Shown here one piece after another: positions 1 through 8,832 of a DNA stretch of 64,000 nt (within the stretch, counting starts at the first letter, position 1; each line of letters opens with the position of its first letter). Made by a program: the position numbers and the translations under genes. Under the pieces are notes generated by a model, which was given only the letters and a program-made list of their open reading frames with translations, ran no database searches and was not told the DNA's origin. Origin of the DNA: Haberlea rhodopensis (taxonomy: Eukaryota; Streptophyta; Magnoliopsida; Lamiales; Gesneriaceae); assembly GCA_907163345.1 (NCBI GenBank), contig CAJQUN010000221.1, positions 558,001 to 622,000 of the forward strand. Reading direction: 5' to 3'.

Positions 1-583
1 ATAAATAACAGGCCCATCATGCTTCCGGATTACAATAAAATTTTAACAAACTGAAATATACCATTTTGACCATAACGACATCGGGTGAGGTGAGTTGCAA
101 AGCCACCAGTCGAAAACTTACTGCCTCCAGACTGTTTTACAAATGGCTCCTGACCATCCAACCTCATTCGGCGAGGTTAGTCTGTTAGTTATCCGACTCC
201 TCCAGAAACCACACATCACAACCCTAATTCGTTTCCTACCTTAGGGCGTAAGGTATAATCAAGATATAAAAAAGATTTAAAGAAATCTGGGAGATAGATG
301 GGCAACAACCTTTGTTTTATTCTGGAAATACTTATAATATCTATTACATTAAAATGTCTCCTTTTGGGAGGAGACATACTTGTTTAGCCTCTCATAAAGA
401 TGGGGCTAGACTTAAGAACACAAAAAAACAGAACAATAATACAGACGTTTATGAAAAGCAAGAAAAGAAAAGAAATCTTACGAAGCTATGAAAGTAGAAA
501 GATTACAAAGTTTGGAGACTACAATTTTTAGTCTCAGAAACTATGGAGAATTTTCGATGTCCTTAAATTCCTGAATGCCTTGG

Positions 584-591
584 TATTTATA
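584..591 (-). promoter_or_regulatory. TATA box, minus strand
   Basis: The minus strand reads cttctataaatacc here, a strong plant TATA box. It lies about 200 bp downstream of the last broken minus-strand frame (787-1137), where a pararetrovirus large intergenic promoter would sit. Function is inferred from the motif and position only. Confidence 0.4.
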
Positions 592-786
592 GAAGTCTGG
601 AGGTGGATGTGAAATCCGGACTTCAAATCTTGTTTATAATCAGACGTCATTGTATGCGTCTTCTCTCTTGTTTGGTATCTTGTGGTCCCTTACTTTCGGC
701 CGAAGAGGTTGTCCTACCATTTTGTTTTCTTTTGATAATGATAGTTGTCCTTGTCAGAGTCATATGACTCTTGTCTCCCTCTGGTC

Positions 787-1137
787 CTAGAAATTTGGCA
801 TTTGCAGTACGTGCGGGAATCTTTCACGTTTGCCTGGTCCTACTTTGTCGTCCTTTTTATGGCCCCTCTTGACAGAGAATCTCTTCCCGAATAATGGTTC
901 TTTCTGCTCTGGGCAGCTCGGGCAGATGTAGTCCTGCCATCTTCCAACATGAGCCATGTTGCAGAACTTTCGCAGGTTTCTTTGTTCGTCGGAATCTTGT
1001 TGTTCCACAATATTTGCCTCTTTTTTTTCAAAGATCTCATCGGCAAATTTCATAGTATGGCTTGTCATAGAGTTAACCATGAATGATCCGTTCGCTGTTT
1101 TTTGGAAAATTTTGAACGGATACTTGACTTTGTCCAT
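787..1137 (-). pseudogene. Broken minus-strand frame with a Cys-rich segment
   Basis: This is a 116-residue open stretch. The N-terminal half has coding-like composition; a Cys-containing segment follows (NMAHVGRWQDYICPSCPEQ, roughly residues 61-79), then a basic tail (KRGHKKDDKVGPGKRER). C-x2-C plus nearby Cys and His could be part of a zinc-binding fold, but no canonical knuckle is present. Sequence upstream (1140-1300, minus) looks like the same protein in other frames, so the gene is frameshifted. It could be the C-terminal part of a pararetrovirus late protein or of a retrotransposon accessory protein. I do not recognise the family firmly. Confidence 0.3.
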
Positions 1138-1302
1138 CTCGGTAAGACATACCCATAATTCTCATGCTCGTCTGGTGGTGATGTCGTCTTCTGTGAGCAG
1201 AGAAACTAGTGTTGTTCCTTGGGCGGTGGCTTTATTTGGTCCATCGCCTTCCAGTTAGGCCTTTTTTGTTTTATGAATGGAAGCTGGGATGAAGGTCTTT
1301 TC

Positions 1303-1640
1303 CTATAATTTCTGGGCTGCAGTTAAGAATTTTAGCTCCAGAGCATCTCCTCGTTCGAGTGTATGATTATTTTGCCATGAGTCATACACCCCTTTGTAGA
1401 TCCATTCCGATAATTTCATGATTTTTGAAAAACTTGGTGTTGTGGTAAAGACTGAGGCTAGGCAGCCAAAACCATACCACTCGAGAACACTTTCTGGTTT
1501 GACACCAGGATGCATTCACATTCTTGGGTATTTTCCTGACCAATCCGTCGTTATTTTTCCAGGAATTACACCCACATTTGTATAGAGTTTCTCCCATGTT
1601 TTTTGATATTCCTGCAAAGAGGGAGTTGGGGAAACTTTAA
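1303..1640 (-). pseudogene. Frameshifted minus-strand coding remnant
   Basis: Two overlapping minus-strand frames (from about 1640 to 1510, then 1515 to 1303) have protein-like composition, with aromatic-rich stretches such as EWYGFGCLASVFTTTP and IYKGVYDSWQ. A frameshift separates them near 1505-1520, and a stop at 1303 ends the second. The segment lies just before the Cys-rich remnant in transcription order and probably belongs to the same gene. The WIYKGVYDSW segment loosely recalls the viroplasmin-type fold of caulimovirus transactivators, but this is an impression, not a domain match. Confidence 0.3.
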
Positions 1641-2575
1641 TCTCGTTAGTATTAACCTTATACTTGCCCGCCGTTGGCCTAAGGTTAATTTTCGCTCTTT
1701 AACCCCTGAGGTTCTGGGTGCTTGATTCTTTAGATATCCTCGATACCTGAGAATAATTTTCCTTATGTATCTTCCCAAAAAAGATCAATACGAGGACTCG
1801 TAGTTGTGGTGCTTGAATCCTCCACATCGGTTGATGAGCCCGGCTCTCTGAAACACGACTTTAGCTTCACCCCTGAAGCATAAATTTAGAGAGGGATATA
1901 AAGACTATCCCATAAGCAGGTGTGAGCTTGCATGATAGCCTTCATAGCCTATTGGACCTTCATGAGATCCTGTTAGGATCGGGGTAGTGTTTAGAAGGGG
2001 GGTGTGGGGTTGAATAAACAGTAGACTCCATTTCGATTTTGTTCGCGTTTGCTGCAGTCTATTAAGTACTGCAGTAGCTTCTCAATATAGCAAGTCAGCA
2101 AACACTGAATAGTGCGGAAAATGTCTGCTTGACTTGTGAGGGATAAAAACTGAATGGTAAATAAGCAGAAAGTAAATGACACAAGTATGTTTCTGGAAGT
2201 TTGAAGCATAACGCTTCTACGTCTCCCCTTCTTCCTTTGCAGGATGGTTACACTAGAAGACTTGGTTTACACTTTACAGTATACAACATTCTTAGGCACT
2301 CACACAGCTTGGCCTAAACTCCTAGCAATCACAACTTCCTAATTTGATTACAATGGTTTCTATGACACTCACACGGATACAGACTATTTGACTTAGAGTG
2401 TTCTTCGAGCAGCAGACTCTGTTGAAGTTAATCTGTTAAGATTACTATAGTAGCGCTTGTCTGCTCTTGCCGATCCTTCAGAGAATGTCACTAAGAATAG
2501 TAGCTTTTTTCGTTGAGTTGTTTCTTTCTGTTTGATCAGATGGTTCAGCTAACCTCTTCATTCTTCACTTGGGCG

Positions 2576-2583
2576 TATTTATA
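2576..2583 (-). promoter_or_regulatory. TATA box of the Sirevirus LTR
   Basis: The minus strand reads gagtctataaatacgccc, a strong plant TATA box inside the LTR. It would start the retroelement transcript about 30 bp further on, near plus 2545, leaving roughly 570 bp of R-U5. Confidence 0.5.
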
Positions 2584-2737
2584 GACTCCTTGATCTTTAA
2601 CGGTAACTTGTCTATATTTGGAAGAGATCCACTTTCTGTTACCATTCCATATTCTGATTGTCTTCTGGCTTTCTTCGTTCAACTGGTCGTTCATTCTTCT
2701 GTAACCAGTAGATGTCTTTGTTCAATATATGACTATC

Positions 2738-3095
2738 CAGTAGATGCTTGTCCAGTTGGTGTCCATCCAGTAGGTGTCCATCAGGTAGGTGTTTGTCCGG
2801 TAGATGTCCATCCGATTGGTGTACATATAGTAGGTGTCCATCCGGTTGATGTTTGTCCGGTAGATGTCCATCCGGTTGGTGTCCATCCAGTAGGTCTTTG
2901 TATCCAGTTGATGTCCATCATCCGGTAGGTCTTTGTCACCCGATAGGTCTTTGCCACCCGGTAGGTCTTTGTTACCCGGTAGGTCTTTGTTACCAGTTGA
3001 TGTTCATAATCTGGTAGGTCTTTGTCACCAGTTGATGTCCATCATCCGGTAGGTCTTTGTTACCCGGTAGGTGTCTGTCCGGTTGATGTTTGTCA
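2738..3095. repeat. Degenerate 15-bp tandem repeat in the LTR U3 region
   Basis: About 23 imperfect copies of a unit close to gtccatccggtaggt run through this stretch, with variants such as gtctttgttacccg. Because the unit is a multiple of three it keeps a plus-strand frame open (2569-2928) rich in VGVHPV repeats, which is an artefact. The array lies upstream of the TATA box, where repeated enhancer-like units are common in LTRs. Confidence 0.75.
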
Positions 3096-3125
3096 CCACC
3101 AAAACTTAGAAATGTTTTCCCAACA

Positions 3126-3140
3126 ATTTCCCCCTTTTTG
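3126..3140 (-). other. Polypurine tract of the Sirevirus element
   Basis: The minus strand reads caaaaagggggaaat directly before the LTR start tgttggg. This is the plus-strand DNA priming site of the retroelement and fixes the LTR boundary. Confidence 0.6.
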
Positions 3141-3143
3141 GTG

Positions 3144-4010
3144 ATGACAAAACTTAGTACTGAAGACTCTTGCTTGATCATATGAACATCAATTCCTGTT
3201 AAGACTTAGAGACAAACATAGACTTTGCAATTTGTTTAGATTAGATAAGCAGATTACGAGTAGTAATCAAACTGAGCCAAAAAGAAATATCATTTTTATA
3301 TAAGATGAATTCTGGTTACATGGTACATCTTACAAATTACAACAGACATCTTACAAATTACATCGAACATTACATGGAACATCTTACAAGTCATTTAGCA
3401 GACCTATTTTTACAATCTATTCAAATAGAGAAATATAGTCAGTATGGAATGATCCGAGCCGGCTAGTTTCAGGGTTATTGACAAAGGGAGGGGGAGAGAT
3501 AGTGCATACAGAGAGGCTTAGAACAGAGAAAGGCCTAGAAAGTCCATTATCTTCAAAATAGTCTTCTGTTCATTTGGCAAGATTTCTGTCTTCAATGAAA
3601 ATACTCTATCTCTGTCTTCCCCCTTTTTGTCATCAGCACCCAGGCATCTGATGTTCCAAATTCCAGGCTGGTGGAGAACACCAGGTCTGGTCCAGATAGC
3701 TTAAGCTAGCAGACGTGGGTTAGATAAGTAATCAACCCATGTAGGGTTGATTTAGATAAGTAATAAACCCATGAATAGATATTTGTGTAGAAGCAGGTGC
3801 AAAACAAGTAAGAATATTAGAGAAGAGGTGCATGATTGATGATTTGAGTTGGAGAATTAGCATGATATTTATAGCGAAAAACTAGCAAGTTGGAGTGTGA
3901 AGTGTCATATCATGCTTTTTTTAAAAAATGCAGATAAAGATAGAAACGAATTGACAATACTGAATATTTATGAAAAACAGATAATGATAAATACAAAAAG
4001 ACAATAAAGA
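3144..4010 (-). other. Untranslated region between env-like ORF and 3' LTR
   Basis: No reading frame of interest is present. A second ccccctttttgtcatcagcac block at about 3618-3640 resembles the polypurine-tract region at 3126-3150. Duplicated polypurine-like blocks in the stretch before the 3' LTR are a known feature of Sireviruses. The rest is AT-rich with no recognisable signal. Confidence 0.45.
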
Positions 4011-4646
4011 TTACTGTTTGCCCCCAAGCCAATGCGAGGAGTAGTCACGGGTGGAGGGTGGAGTGTCAGCTTGAGTTTGTCGGGAGCTGTGGGACCTTTG
4101 CTGAGAGGGAGGCCTTGACCGAGTGGATGCTCTAGCTGCAGTAGATGAGCGATGAGCTGAAGGCTGGTCTAGTTGGGTCATAGAAGCAGGTCTGCTGGAC
4201 TCAGGCAATCTTCTAACAGTTTGAGGAGCAGCTGGCAGGCTGTTGCTCAAGTCTTGAATTTGTGAAGCAAATGCCGCCTGCATAGTTGCTAACTGATCCG
4301 ATCGGGCTTTCTTGGCGTCTTCTATCTTATCTTCAAGGGCCAGTGAGGTGGCAGTATGAAGTGATTCATTATGTTGAGTGATCTGATGATGAGCCTGCCC
4401 GATACGAGAGAGTGATTCCGCAAAGGCATCCACAACAAACGTCTGAAGCCTGGTTACAGTAGTCGTTAGACTAGAGATGTCCCGATAGACGTGCTGGAAT
4501 TGAGAGTCAGTGTGCTGCTGGTGACTCGCAAGAATAAGAGTCGCAGTGCGCTCTTCCTGTTTGAGCTTGGTGACGTCACTGGCTAATGCAGAGATGGCGT
4601 TGGACAGATGCACCAGTTGATCAACAATGTAAGGTGGCCCGTCCAT
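4011..4646 (-). CDS. Env-like / accessory ORF of a Sirevirus
   Basis: This is a 211-residue frame starting at MDGPPYIVDQLVHLSN. Residues about 8-130 have spaced hydrophobic residues consistent with coiled coil (LVHLSNAISALASDVTKLKQ, and later SLTTTVTRLQTFVVDAF). The last third is Ser/Gln/Arg-rich and low in complexity, ending SSHWLGGKQ. I see no signal peptide or clear membrane segment. Sireviruses often carry such an ORF between pol and the 3' LTR, called env-like although its role is unproven; the position here fits. The open frame continues upstream to 4973, but that part is only the antisense of the Gyp-1 integrase, so I start at the ATG at 4646. The true N terminus may have been cut off by the Gyp-1 junction. 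Confidence 0.45.
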   Translation of the reverse strand: MDGPPYIVDQLVHLSNAISALASDVTKLKQEERTATLILASHQQHTDSQFQHVYRDISSLTTTVTRLQTFVVDAFAESLSRIGQAHHQITQHNESLHTATSLALEDKIEDAKKARSDQLATMQAAFASQIQDLSNSLPAAPQTVRRLPESSRPASMTQLDQPSAHRSSTAARASTRSRPPSQQRSHSSRQTQADTPPSTRDYSSHWLGGKQ

Positions 4647-4654
4647 AGGAAGAT

Positions 4655-6001
4655 GCGTTGAATGGCCGATGACGGATCCCTGAGATTGGGTAACCGTTGG
4701 GTGGTTCCGAGTACGTCGGAGTTGCGTAGAGGGATCTTGGAGCGAGCTCATAGTAGCAGACTTAGCATCCACCCAGGCGGGAAGAAGATGTATAGAGATC
4801 TGCGTGATCAGTTTTGGTGGAAAAGGATGAAGAGTGATGTCGTCGCTTTTGTTAAGAGGTGCTTGATCTGCCAGCAGGTTAACACAGAGAGACAGAGACC
4901 TGGCGGCGAATTGAAGAGCTTGGAGATACCGAAGTGGAAGTGGGAACACATTTCCATGGACTTCGTGACTCACCTGCCGAGGAGTACTTCAGGTTTTGAT
5001 GCTATTTGGGTGATTGTGGATCGATTGACTAAGGTAGCTCATTTCATCCCCTATAGCATGACTTTCACCTTTTTGAGGATGGCGCAGTTGTATATTCGAG
5101 ATGTGGTGAGATTGCATGGGATCCCCATTTCCATAGTGTCGGATCGAGATCCACGATTCACATCTCATTTTTGGGAGGGTCTTCAGTCAGCCTTGGGAAC
5201 TGAAGTTAGATTGAGCACTGCATATCATCCTCAGACGGATGGCCAGACCGAGCGTACTATCCAAACGCTCGAGGACATGTTGAGGGCTTGTGTATTGGAG
5301 TTCGATGTTTCTTGGCAGGATTCGGTAGCCTTGGTAGAGTTCTCTTATAATAACAGCTACCAGGCGAGCATTCAAATGGCTCCTTTTGAAGCTCTTTTTG
5401 GCAGACGGTGTAGATCACCCTTATGTTGGGACAATTTGGACCGTAAATCGGTCGGAGGACCGGAACTGATCCGAGAAATGAAAGAAAAGATAAAGATGAT
5501 AAGGCAGAAAATGAAAGCAGCCCAGGACAGACAGGCAACTTATGCGAATAAACGGCGGAGACCGTTGGAATTTCAGTTGGGAGATAAGGTCTTCTTGAAG
5601 ATCTCACCTTTCAGAGGCGTTGTGCGATTTGGGATGCGCGGAAAACTGTCTCCGAGGTATTTGGACCGTACGAGATTTTGCAGCGCATTGGCACCTTAGC
5701 TTACCGACTGGCTTTGCCACCTTCTTTATCTGGTATACATGATGTGTTTCATGTATCGATGCTGCGGAAGTATGAGCCAGATCCATCTCATGTGTTGCAG
5801 CCTTCCGAGGTCCAGTTGGAATTCGATGTGTCTTATGTGGAACGGCCTGTTAGAATTCTGGATCGAGCAGACCGTAGACTTCGGAACAAAGTGATACCTA
5901 TGATCAAGGTTCAGTGGGATCGCAGGGGTGTCGAGGAGGCTACGTGGGAGACGGAGCGGCATATGGTGCAGCACTACCCGGAACTATTCTCTGGTATGTA
6001 A
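4655..6001 (+). pseudogene. Chromovirus integrase and chromodomain region, frameshifted
   Basis: The frame from about 4662 contains the integrase zinc region (HSSRLSIHPGGKKMY, then RCLICQQV), the first catalytic Asp (SMDFVTHLP), the second (SDRDPRF) and the Glu (TDGQTERTIQT), followed by the GPY/F-type module. A one-base deletion near 5659-5665, after KLSPRYL, shifts the frame. The rest continues in another frame from about 5678 to 6001 with LALPPSLSGIHDVFHVSML and the chromodomain-like end VQWDRRGVEEATWETERHM. The catalytic residues are kept, so the damage is the 5' truncation plus one frameshift. Product: the enzyme that inserts the cDNA, with a C-terminal module thought to guide chromoviruses to chromatin. 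Confidence 0.8.
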
Positions 6002-6057
6002 TTATGTTTAGTTTCACTTTGGGGTAAGTGCATGTGATTTCGAGGACGAAATCTTAT

Positions 6058-6071
6058 AAGTAGGGGAGTAT
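6058..6071 (+). other. Polypurine tract of Gyp-1
   Basis: aagtaggggagtat directly precedes the LTR start tgtgatatcccc. The same aagtaggggagt tract, preceded by cgaggacgaaatcttat, is found before the 3' LTRs of Gyp-2 and Gyp-3. Confidence 0.75.
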
Positions 6072-6792
6072 TGTGATATCCCCGAAATGATTAATTGCAA
6101 CTTGGGCATTAATTATGTTTATATGATTAATTGTGGTGGTAATTAATTATGTGCTGGATTTAATTATCTTATGGAAATGCAAGGTCACATGGAAAGAGTG
6201 ACCCGGGAGTGCATTTCAGGGTACATGTTGTGCATGTTGGGAGAATTGTATATTAGCATGATTTATTTGTTATGCTTATCAATAAAATGGAAAGCATGAG
6301 TTTAATTATGATTTTGGTGCATTTTGGTGGAATGCCTTTTAAATATCATGTTGGGATGTTTAATACATCATGTTAGTTGTGGGGAGTCAATTTGACTTGC
6401 TTTAAAACCTCTACCCCCACCTTTACCAAATCACTTTACTAAATTCCCCAAAATCATTCCTCAAACCCTTCCTCCTCTCATTTTCGTTTTTGACCAAAGA
6501 GGTGGAGAGAAATCCTTCCAAAAACCTTGATTTGTGGAATTTGTTGGGAGATTTGGAGTCCCCAAGAGGTATGGATACCTCCTTGTTGTTTTTGTAGAGT
6601 TTGATTTGAGTTTGAAATGGTTTTGAAGGGTTTTGGAAATGGGTTATTTTGGGTTGGAATTATTTTGGTTGAATGTTGAGTTTTTGAGATGTTTAAAGTG
6701 TATATGGAAGGTTGTTATGTGTTTAATGTTATTGGTTTGATGGTAGGGGAGTTGGTATGGATTGGAATGGAGTTTTGGAGCATTATTTGGGC

Positions 6793-6894
6793 AATCGATC
6801 GGCGAGGGTGGCGATCGATCGCCGAAAGAACAAAATTTCATGTTCGGGCAGAGTGATCTCGCGATCGATCGGCCCTTCGCAACGATCGATCGCG
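6793..6894. repeat. GATC palindrome cluster (4 units), Gyp-1 LTR
   Basis: Four copies of the CGATCGATCG core occur in 100 bp (aatcgatcgg, gcgatcgatcgc, gcgatcgatcgg, acgatcgatcgc). They lie downstream of the candidate leader splice donor and upstream of the ggtacgt block, the same place as in the other chromovirus LTRs of this window. Confidence 0.8.
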
Positions 6895-7269
6895 AGACAC
6901 AAAATATGATGTTTTTGATTATTTTTGTAGGATTTTTGGTATTGGACTATTATTGGGTTCTAATATTGATTTGTGTGAATACGTAGAACCATCCCAGGTG
7001 GCAACACAACCAAGAAAGTGAAGTCCTACCACATCCTACTTTTGGAAAGGTACGTAGAAGACGTACGGGCACCCAACGGTACATGTATCTAATATACTCA
7101 TTGTTTATGCATTGTGGATGCGAGTATATATGGAATTATGCATTGTGGATGCAAATACATGTTGAATTATGCATGATGATTGTATATGCATATGATGGTT
7201 ATTGGTGCACATCCCATGAGTCGTGGTCATCCCTTGATGATTTTAATGCTTGCCGCTATTTGTTTTGTT

Positions 7270-7445
7270 GCCGCTAAATGTGAAGCGAGGGGTGGGAGCG
7301 CCGCATGTCACATTTGAGCGTGGTTATCATATAGGGCGAGGAAAGAATATTTGCCGCTCAATGTGAAGCGAGGGGTGGGAGCGCCGCATGTCCATTGAAG
7401 CGAGGTTATTCTATGCCGCCTATATGTAAATAAGCGAGGGGCATT
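7270..7445 (+). repeat. Short GC-rich repeats in Gyp-1 LTR
   Basis: Two copies of a unit containing atgtgaagcgaggggtggga followed by gcgccgcatgtc occur at about 7277-7316 and 7359-7398, with shorter gcgagg derivatives up to 7440. They occupy the place where Gyp-2 and Gyp-3 carry their ggtaagatgcc repeats. Confidence 0.65.
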
Positions 7446-8007
7446 AAAATACATTGTGATGGACAGACTAGGGATTGGTGATTGGTATTTGGTGTTGATG
7501 AGATGGATTATGTCATGACATGTGTGGACCATTAAATAATCTGTTGATTATACTCATGAGTTATGGTACAGGGACAACCAAACTGGAAGCGTTTAAATGC
7601 ATGGGAAAAACAGGAAGTGTTTTATTGTGATTTATGCATTTACGCCTTATATTCATATTGTGTTGAATATGAATGATATTATTGCTCATGTTTGGGGGTT
7701 GTCCTTGTAGGTACACTTTTGGCATGATAAGAAGGGGCTAAGGCGGGTTGAGGCAGTGAGCTTGTCAAGAATACTTTTGGGAATTGAAGGACAGGATTGC
7801 TTTTCTATAGTGTCTACTCTAGGGGTAGCGTAAAACTATAGTTGATAACATTCATTAGATTGGGAATGTAATTAATCCATTGATAGTCCTTATTTTTGGC
7901 ATGTAATTCTTAAAGCTCATAGTCTCAACACGATCATTTTACTCTGATAATTTATGTTAGCTCTAATTATGCCTTTAATCAGCACTTAAGGAACTAGGGT
8001 CCTTACA

Positions 8008-8542
8008 AACCCTGCAAACGAATCAGCAAGATCACGTAGATCTTCCAGGTTGATTCTTTCCATTACTTGGTGGGAAGTACTGGTTCTCCTCGTAGGACTG
8101 CAAAAGGTCTTCGGATTTCCTCTGCTTTCCCTTTTGGTGTAAAAGAGGTTATGTTCCATATGACGGTGGTAACCATCCTCCGTTCCTTCTTCCTGTCGGA
8201 CTTGGTCTTGACTCCTACTACTTAACTTGGGTTTGAACATCTCGAAGGTTTTCAAGAATTTCCTCCTGGTGTTTAATCATAATTTCCATCTCTCTGAATC
8301 TGATGGATCTGTGCAGGCACATGGTATTGTAGGTAGCCATAACGATGCACTGTCTTCTGGATTCCTCTAAGATCTTGGGCTATCTTAGAAGAATCGGTTC
8401 GATTTATCGAAAGGTTGGTTTTCCCATCATATTCGTCTGTTCCGAATCCTGTTAAGGGGTTGGGATCTGGAATCATGTGATTGTGCTCAGGATGATCTAT
8501 CTCCTGGGCCTCGGTTAACTCGAATTGTTGTTTGAGGTTCAT
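8008..8542 (-). pseudogene. Minus-strand coding remnant after primer site
   Basis: Two minus-strand frames follow the primer site at 8821-8832: 8542-8273 (89 residues, starting MNLKQQFELTEAQEIDH) and 8255 to about 8008 (with NLEDLRDLADSF). Both are hydrophilic and charged and look like pieces of one protein with a stop or frameshift near 8260. The second is cut at 8008 by the end of the Gyp-1 LTR. Position suggests the first gene of a retroelement or pararetrovirus. I recognise no domain. Confidence 0.3.
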
Positions 8543-8820
8543 CTTGTAGAGGTTCCTCGCAACCTTCTCCTGTTCTCGAAACTAGGATATGCTCGATGGG
8601 CTAGCACCAATTTTCAGTATAATATTCCATTTCTGGTTGAAGTGTTTAGCTTCGGCCAGATATACTTGATTTAGTTCTTCCAATTTCTAGAAGTACCACA
8701 TGTATGACTTGCACCATTAACATTCATTCGGATCCATAATTATTTTTTGAACCGTCTCCTTTATATAGGTTACAAATTAATATTCAATATATTATTATAA
8801 TATTTCCAGAATAAACCTAG

Positions 8821-8832
8821 GCTCTGATACCA
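8821..8832 (-). other. tRNA-iMet-type primer-binding site
   Basis: gctctgatacca on the plus strand is tggtatcagagc on the minus strand, complementary to the 3' end of initiator tRNA-Met. It marks the 5' end of the interior of a minus-strand reverse-transcribing element. Right of it I could not find an LTR with a partner, which is one reason to consider a pararetrovirus. Confidence 0.6.

Larger units (their letters stand above)
1..1970 (-). other. Decayed element, left piece; possible endogenous pararetrovirus
   Basis: This segment carries only broken minus-strand reading frames (787-1137, and about 1303-1640) followed in the same direction by a TATAAATA box at 584-591. It ends exactly where the Sirevirus LTR begins at 1971. 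A second piece with the same strand and decay state, including a tRNA-iMet-type primer site, lies at 8008-8832. Read on the minus strand the order is primer site, early frames, [two younger insertions], late frames, promoter, which is the order of a linearised caulimovirus-like genome. I see no matching LTR pair, which would be expected of an ordinary retrotransposon. No diagnostic domain was recognised with certainty, so the class is an inference. Bases 1-580 show nothing else I can name. Confidence 0.3.
1971..3125 (-). repeat. Sirevirus 3' LTR
   Basis: The LTR runs on the minus strand from tgttgggaaaac (ending at plus 3125) to cgatcctaaca (starting at plus 1971), about 1,155 bp with TG...CA ends. 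It contains a 15-bp tandem repeat in the U3 part, a TATAAATA box and, near its 3' end, a C-rich attcaaccccacaccccc segment of a kind common near the ends of Sirevirus LTRs. The right boundary is fixed by the polypurine tract. The left boundary rests only on the TG...CA rule because no second LTR is present for comparison. Confidence 0.55.
1971..4654 (-). mobile_element. Sirevirus-type Ty1/copia remnant: 3' LTR plus env-like ORF
   Basis: On the minus strand the order is a coiled-coil-rich ORF (4646-4011), a long untranslated stretch, a polypurine tract (caaaaagggggaaat, plus 3126-3140) preceded by a gtcatcaccaaa segment, and an LTR starting tgttgggaaaac. The run of TGATGACAAAAAGGGGGA before the LTR and an extra ORF between pol and the 3' LTR are known hallmarks of Sireviruses (SIRE1/Maximus). 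gag, pol and the 5' LTR are absent. The sequence switches to a plus-strand chromovirus near 4655, so the element is truncated there. The five bases left of the LTR (1966-1970, gatcc) are a possible target duplication whose partner is lost. Confidence 0.6.
4655..8007 (+). mobile_element. Gyp-1: 5'-truncated Ty3/gypsy chromovirus (Tekay/Del type)
   Basis: Only the 3' third remains: integrase, C-terminal chromodomain-like region, polypurine tract and 3' LTR. Protein similarity to the complete Gyp-2 element is high throughout. The left junction with the Sirevirus remnant lies near 4650-4660 and cuts the polyprotein just before the integrase zinc region. There is no 5' LTR, primer site, gag, protease, RT or RNase H. 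After the LTR end (gggtccttaca, 8007) the interrupted minus-strand element resumes. Confidence 0.75.
6072..8007 (+). repeat. Gyp-1 3' LTR
   Basis: The LTR starts tgtgatatccccgaaatg and ends gggtccttaca, about 1,936 bp. Internal order: a promoter region near 6400, a candidate 5' splice site (caagag|gtatgg, exon end 6568) with no ATG between about 6405 and it, a GATC palindrome cluster, the conserved ccatcccagg ... ggtacgtagaagacgtacgggc block (7049-7082), short repeats, and the inverted pair agggacaac (about 7571) / ggttgtcct (about 7696) before gtaggtacactttt. The layout matches Gyp-2 and Gyp-3, but most of the sequence has diverged, so this is a separate subfamily. Confidence 0.75.

Noticed and set aside
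2569..2928. Repeat protein with VGVHPVDV units
   Set aside because: Product of a 15-bp non-coding LTR tandem repeat whose length is a multiple of three; lies upstream of the LTR TATA box on the other strand.
4647..4973. N-terminal extension of the 4011-4973 minus-strand frame
   Set aside because: It is the antisense of the Gyp-1 integrase; the frame happens to stay open across the element junction.
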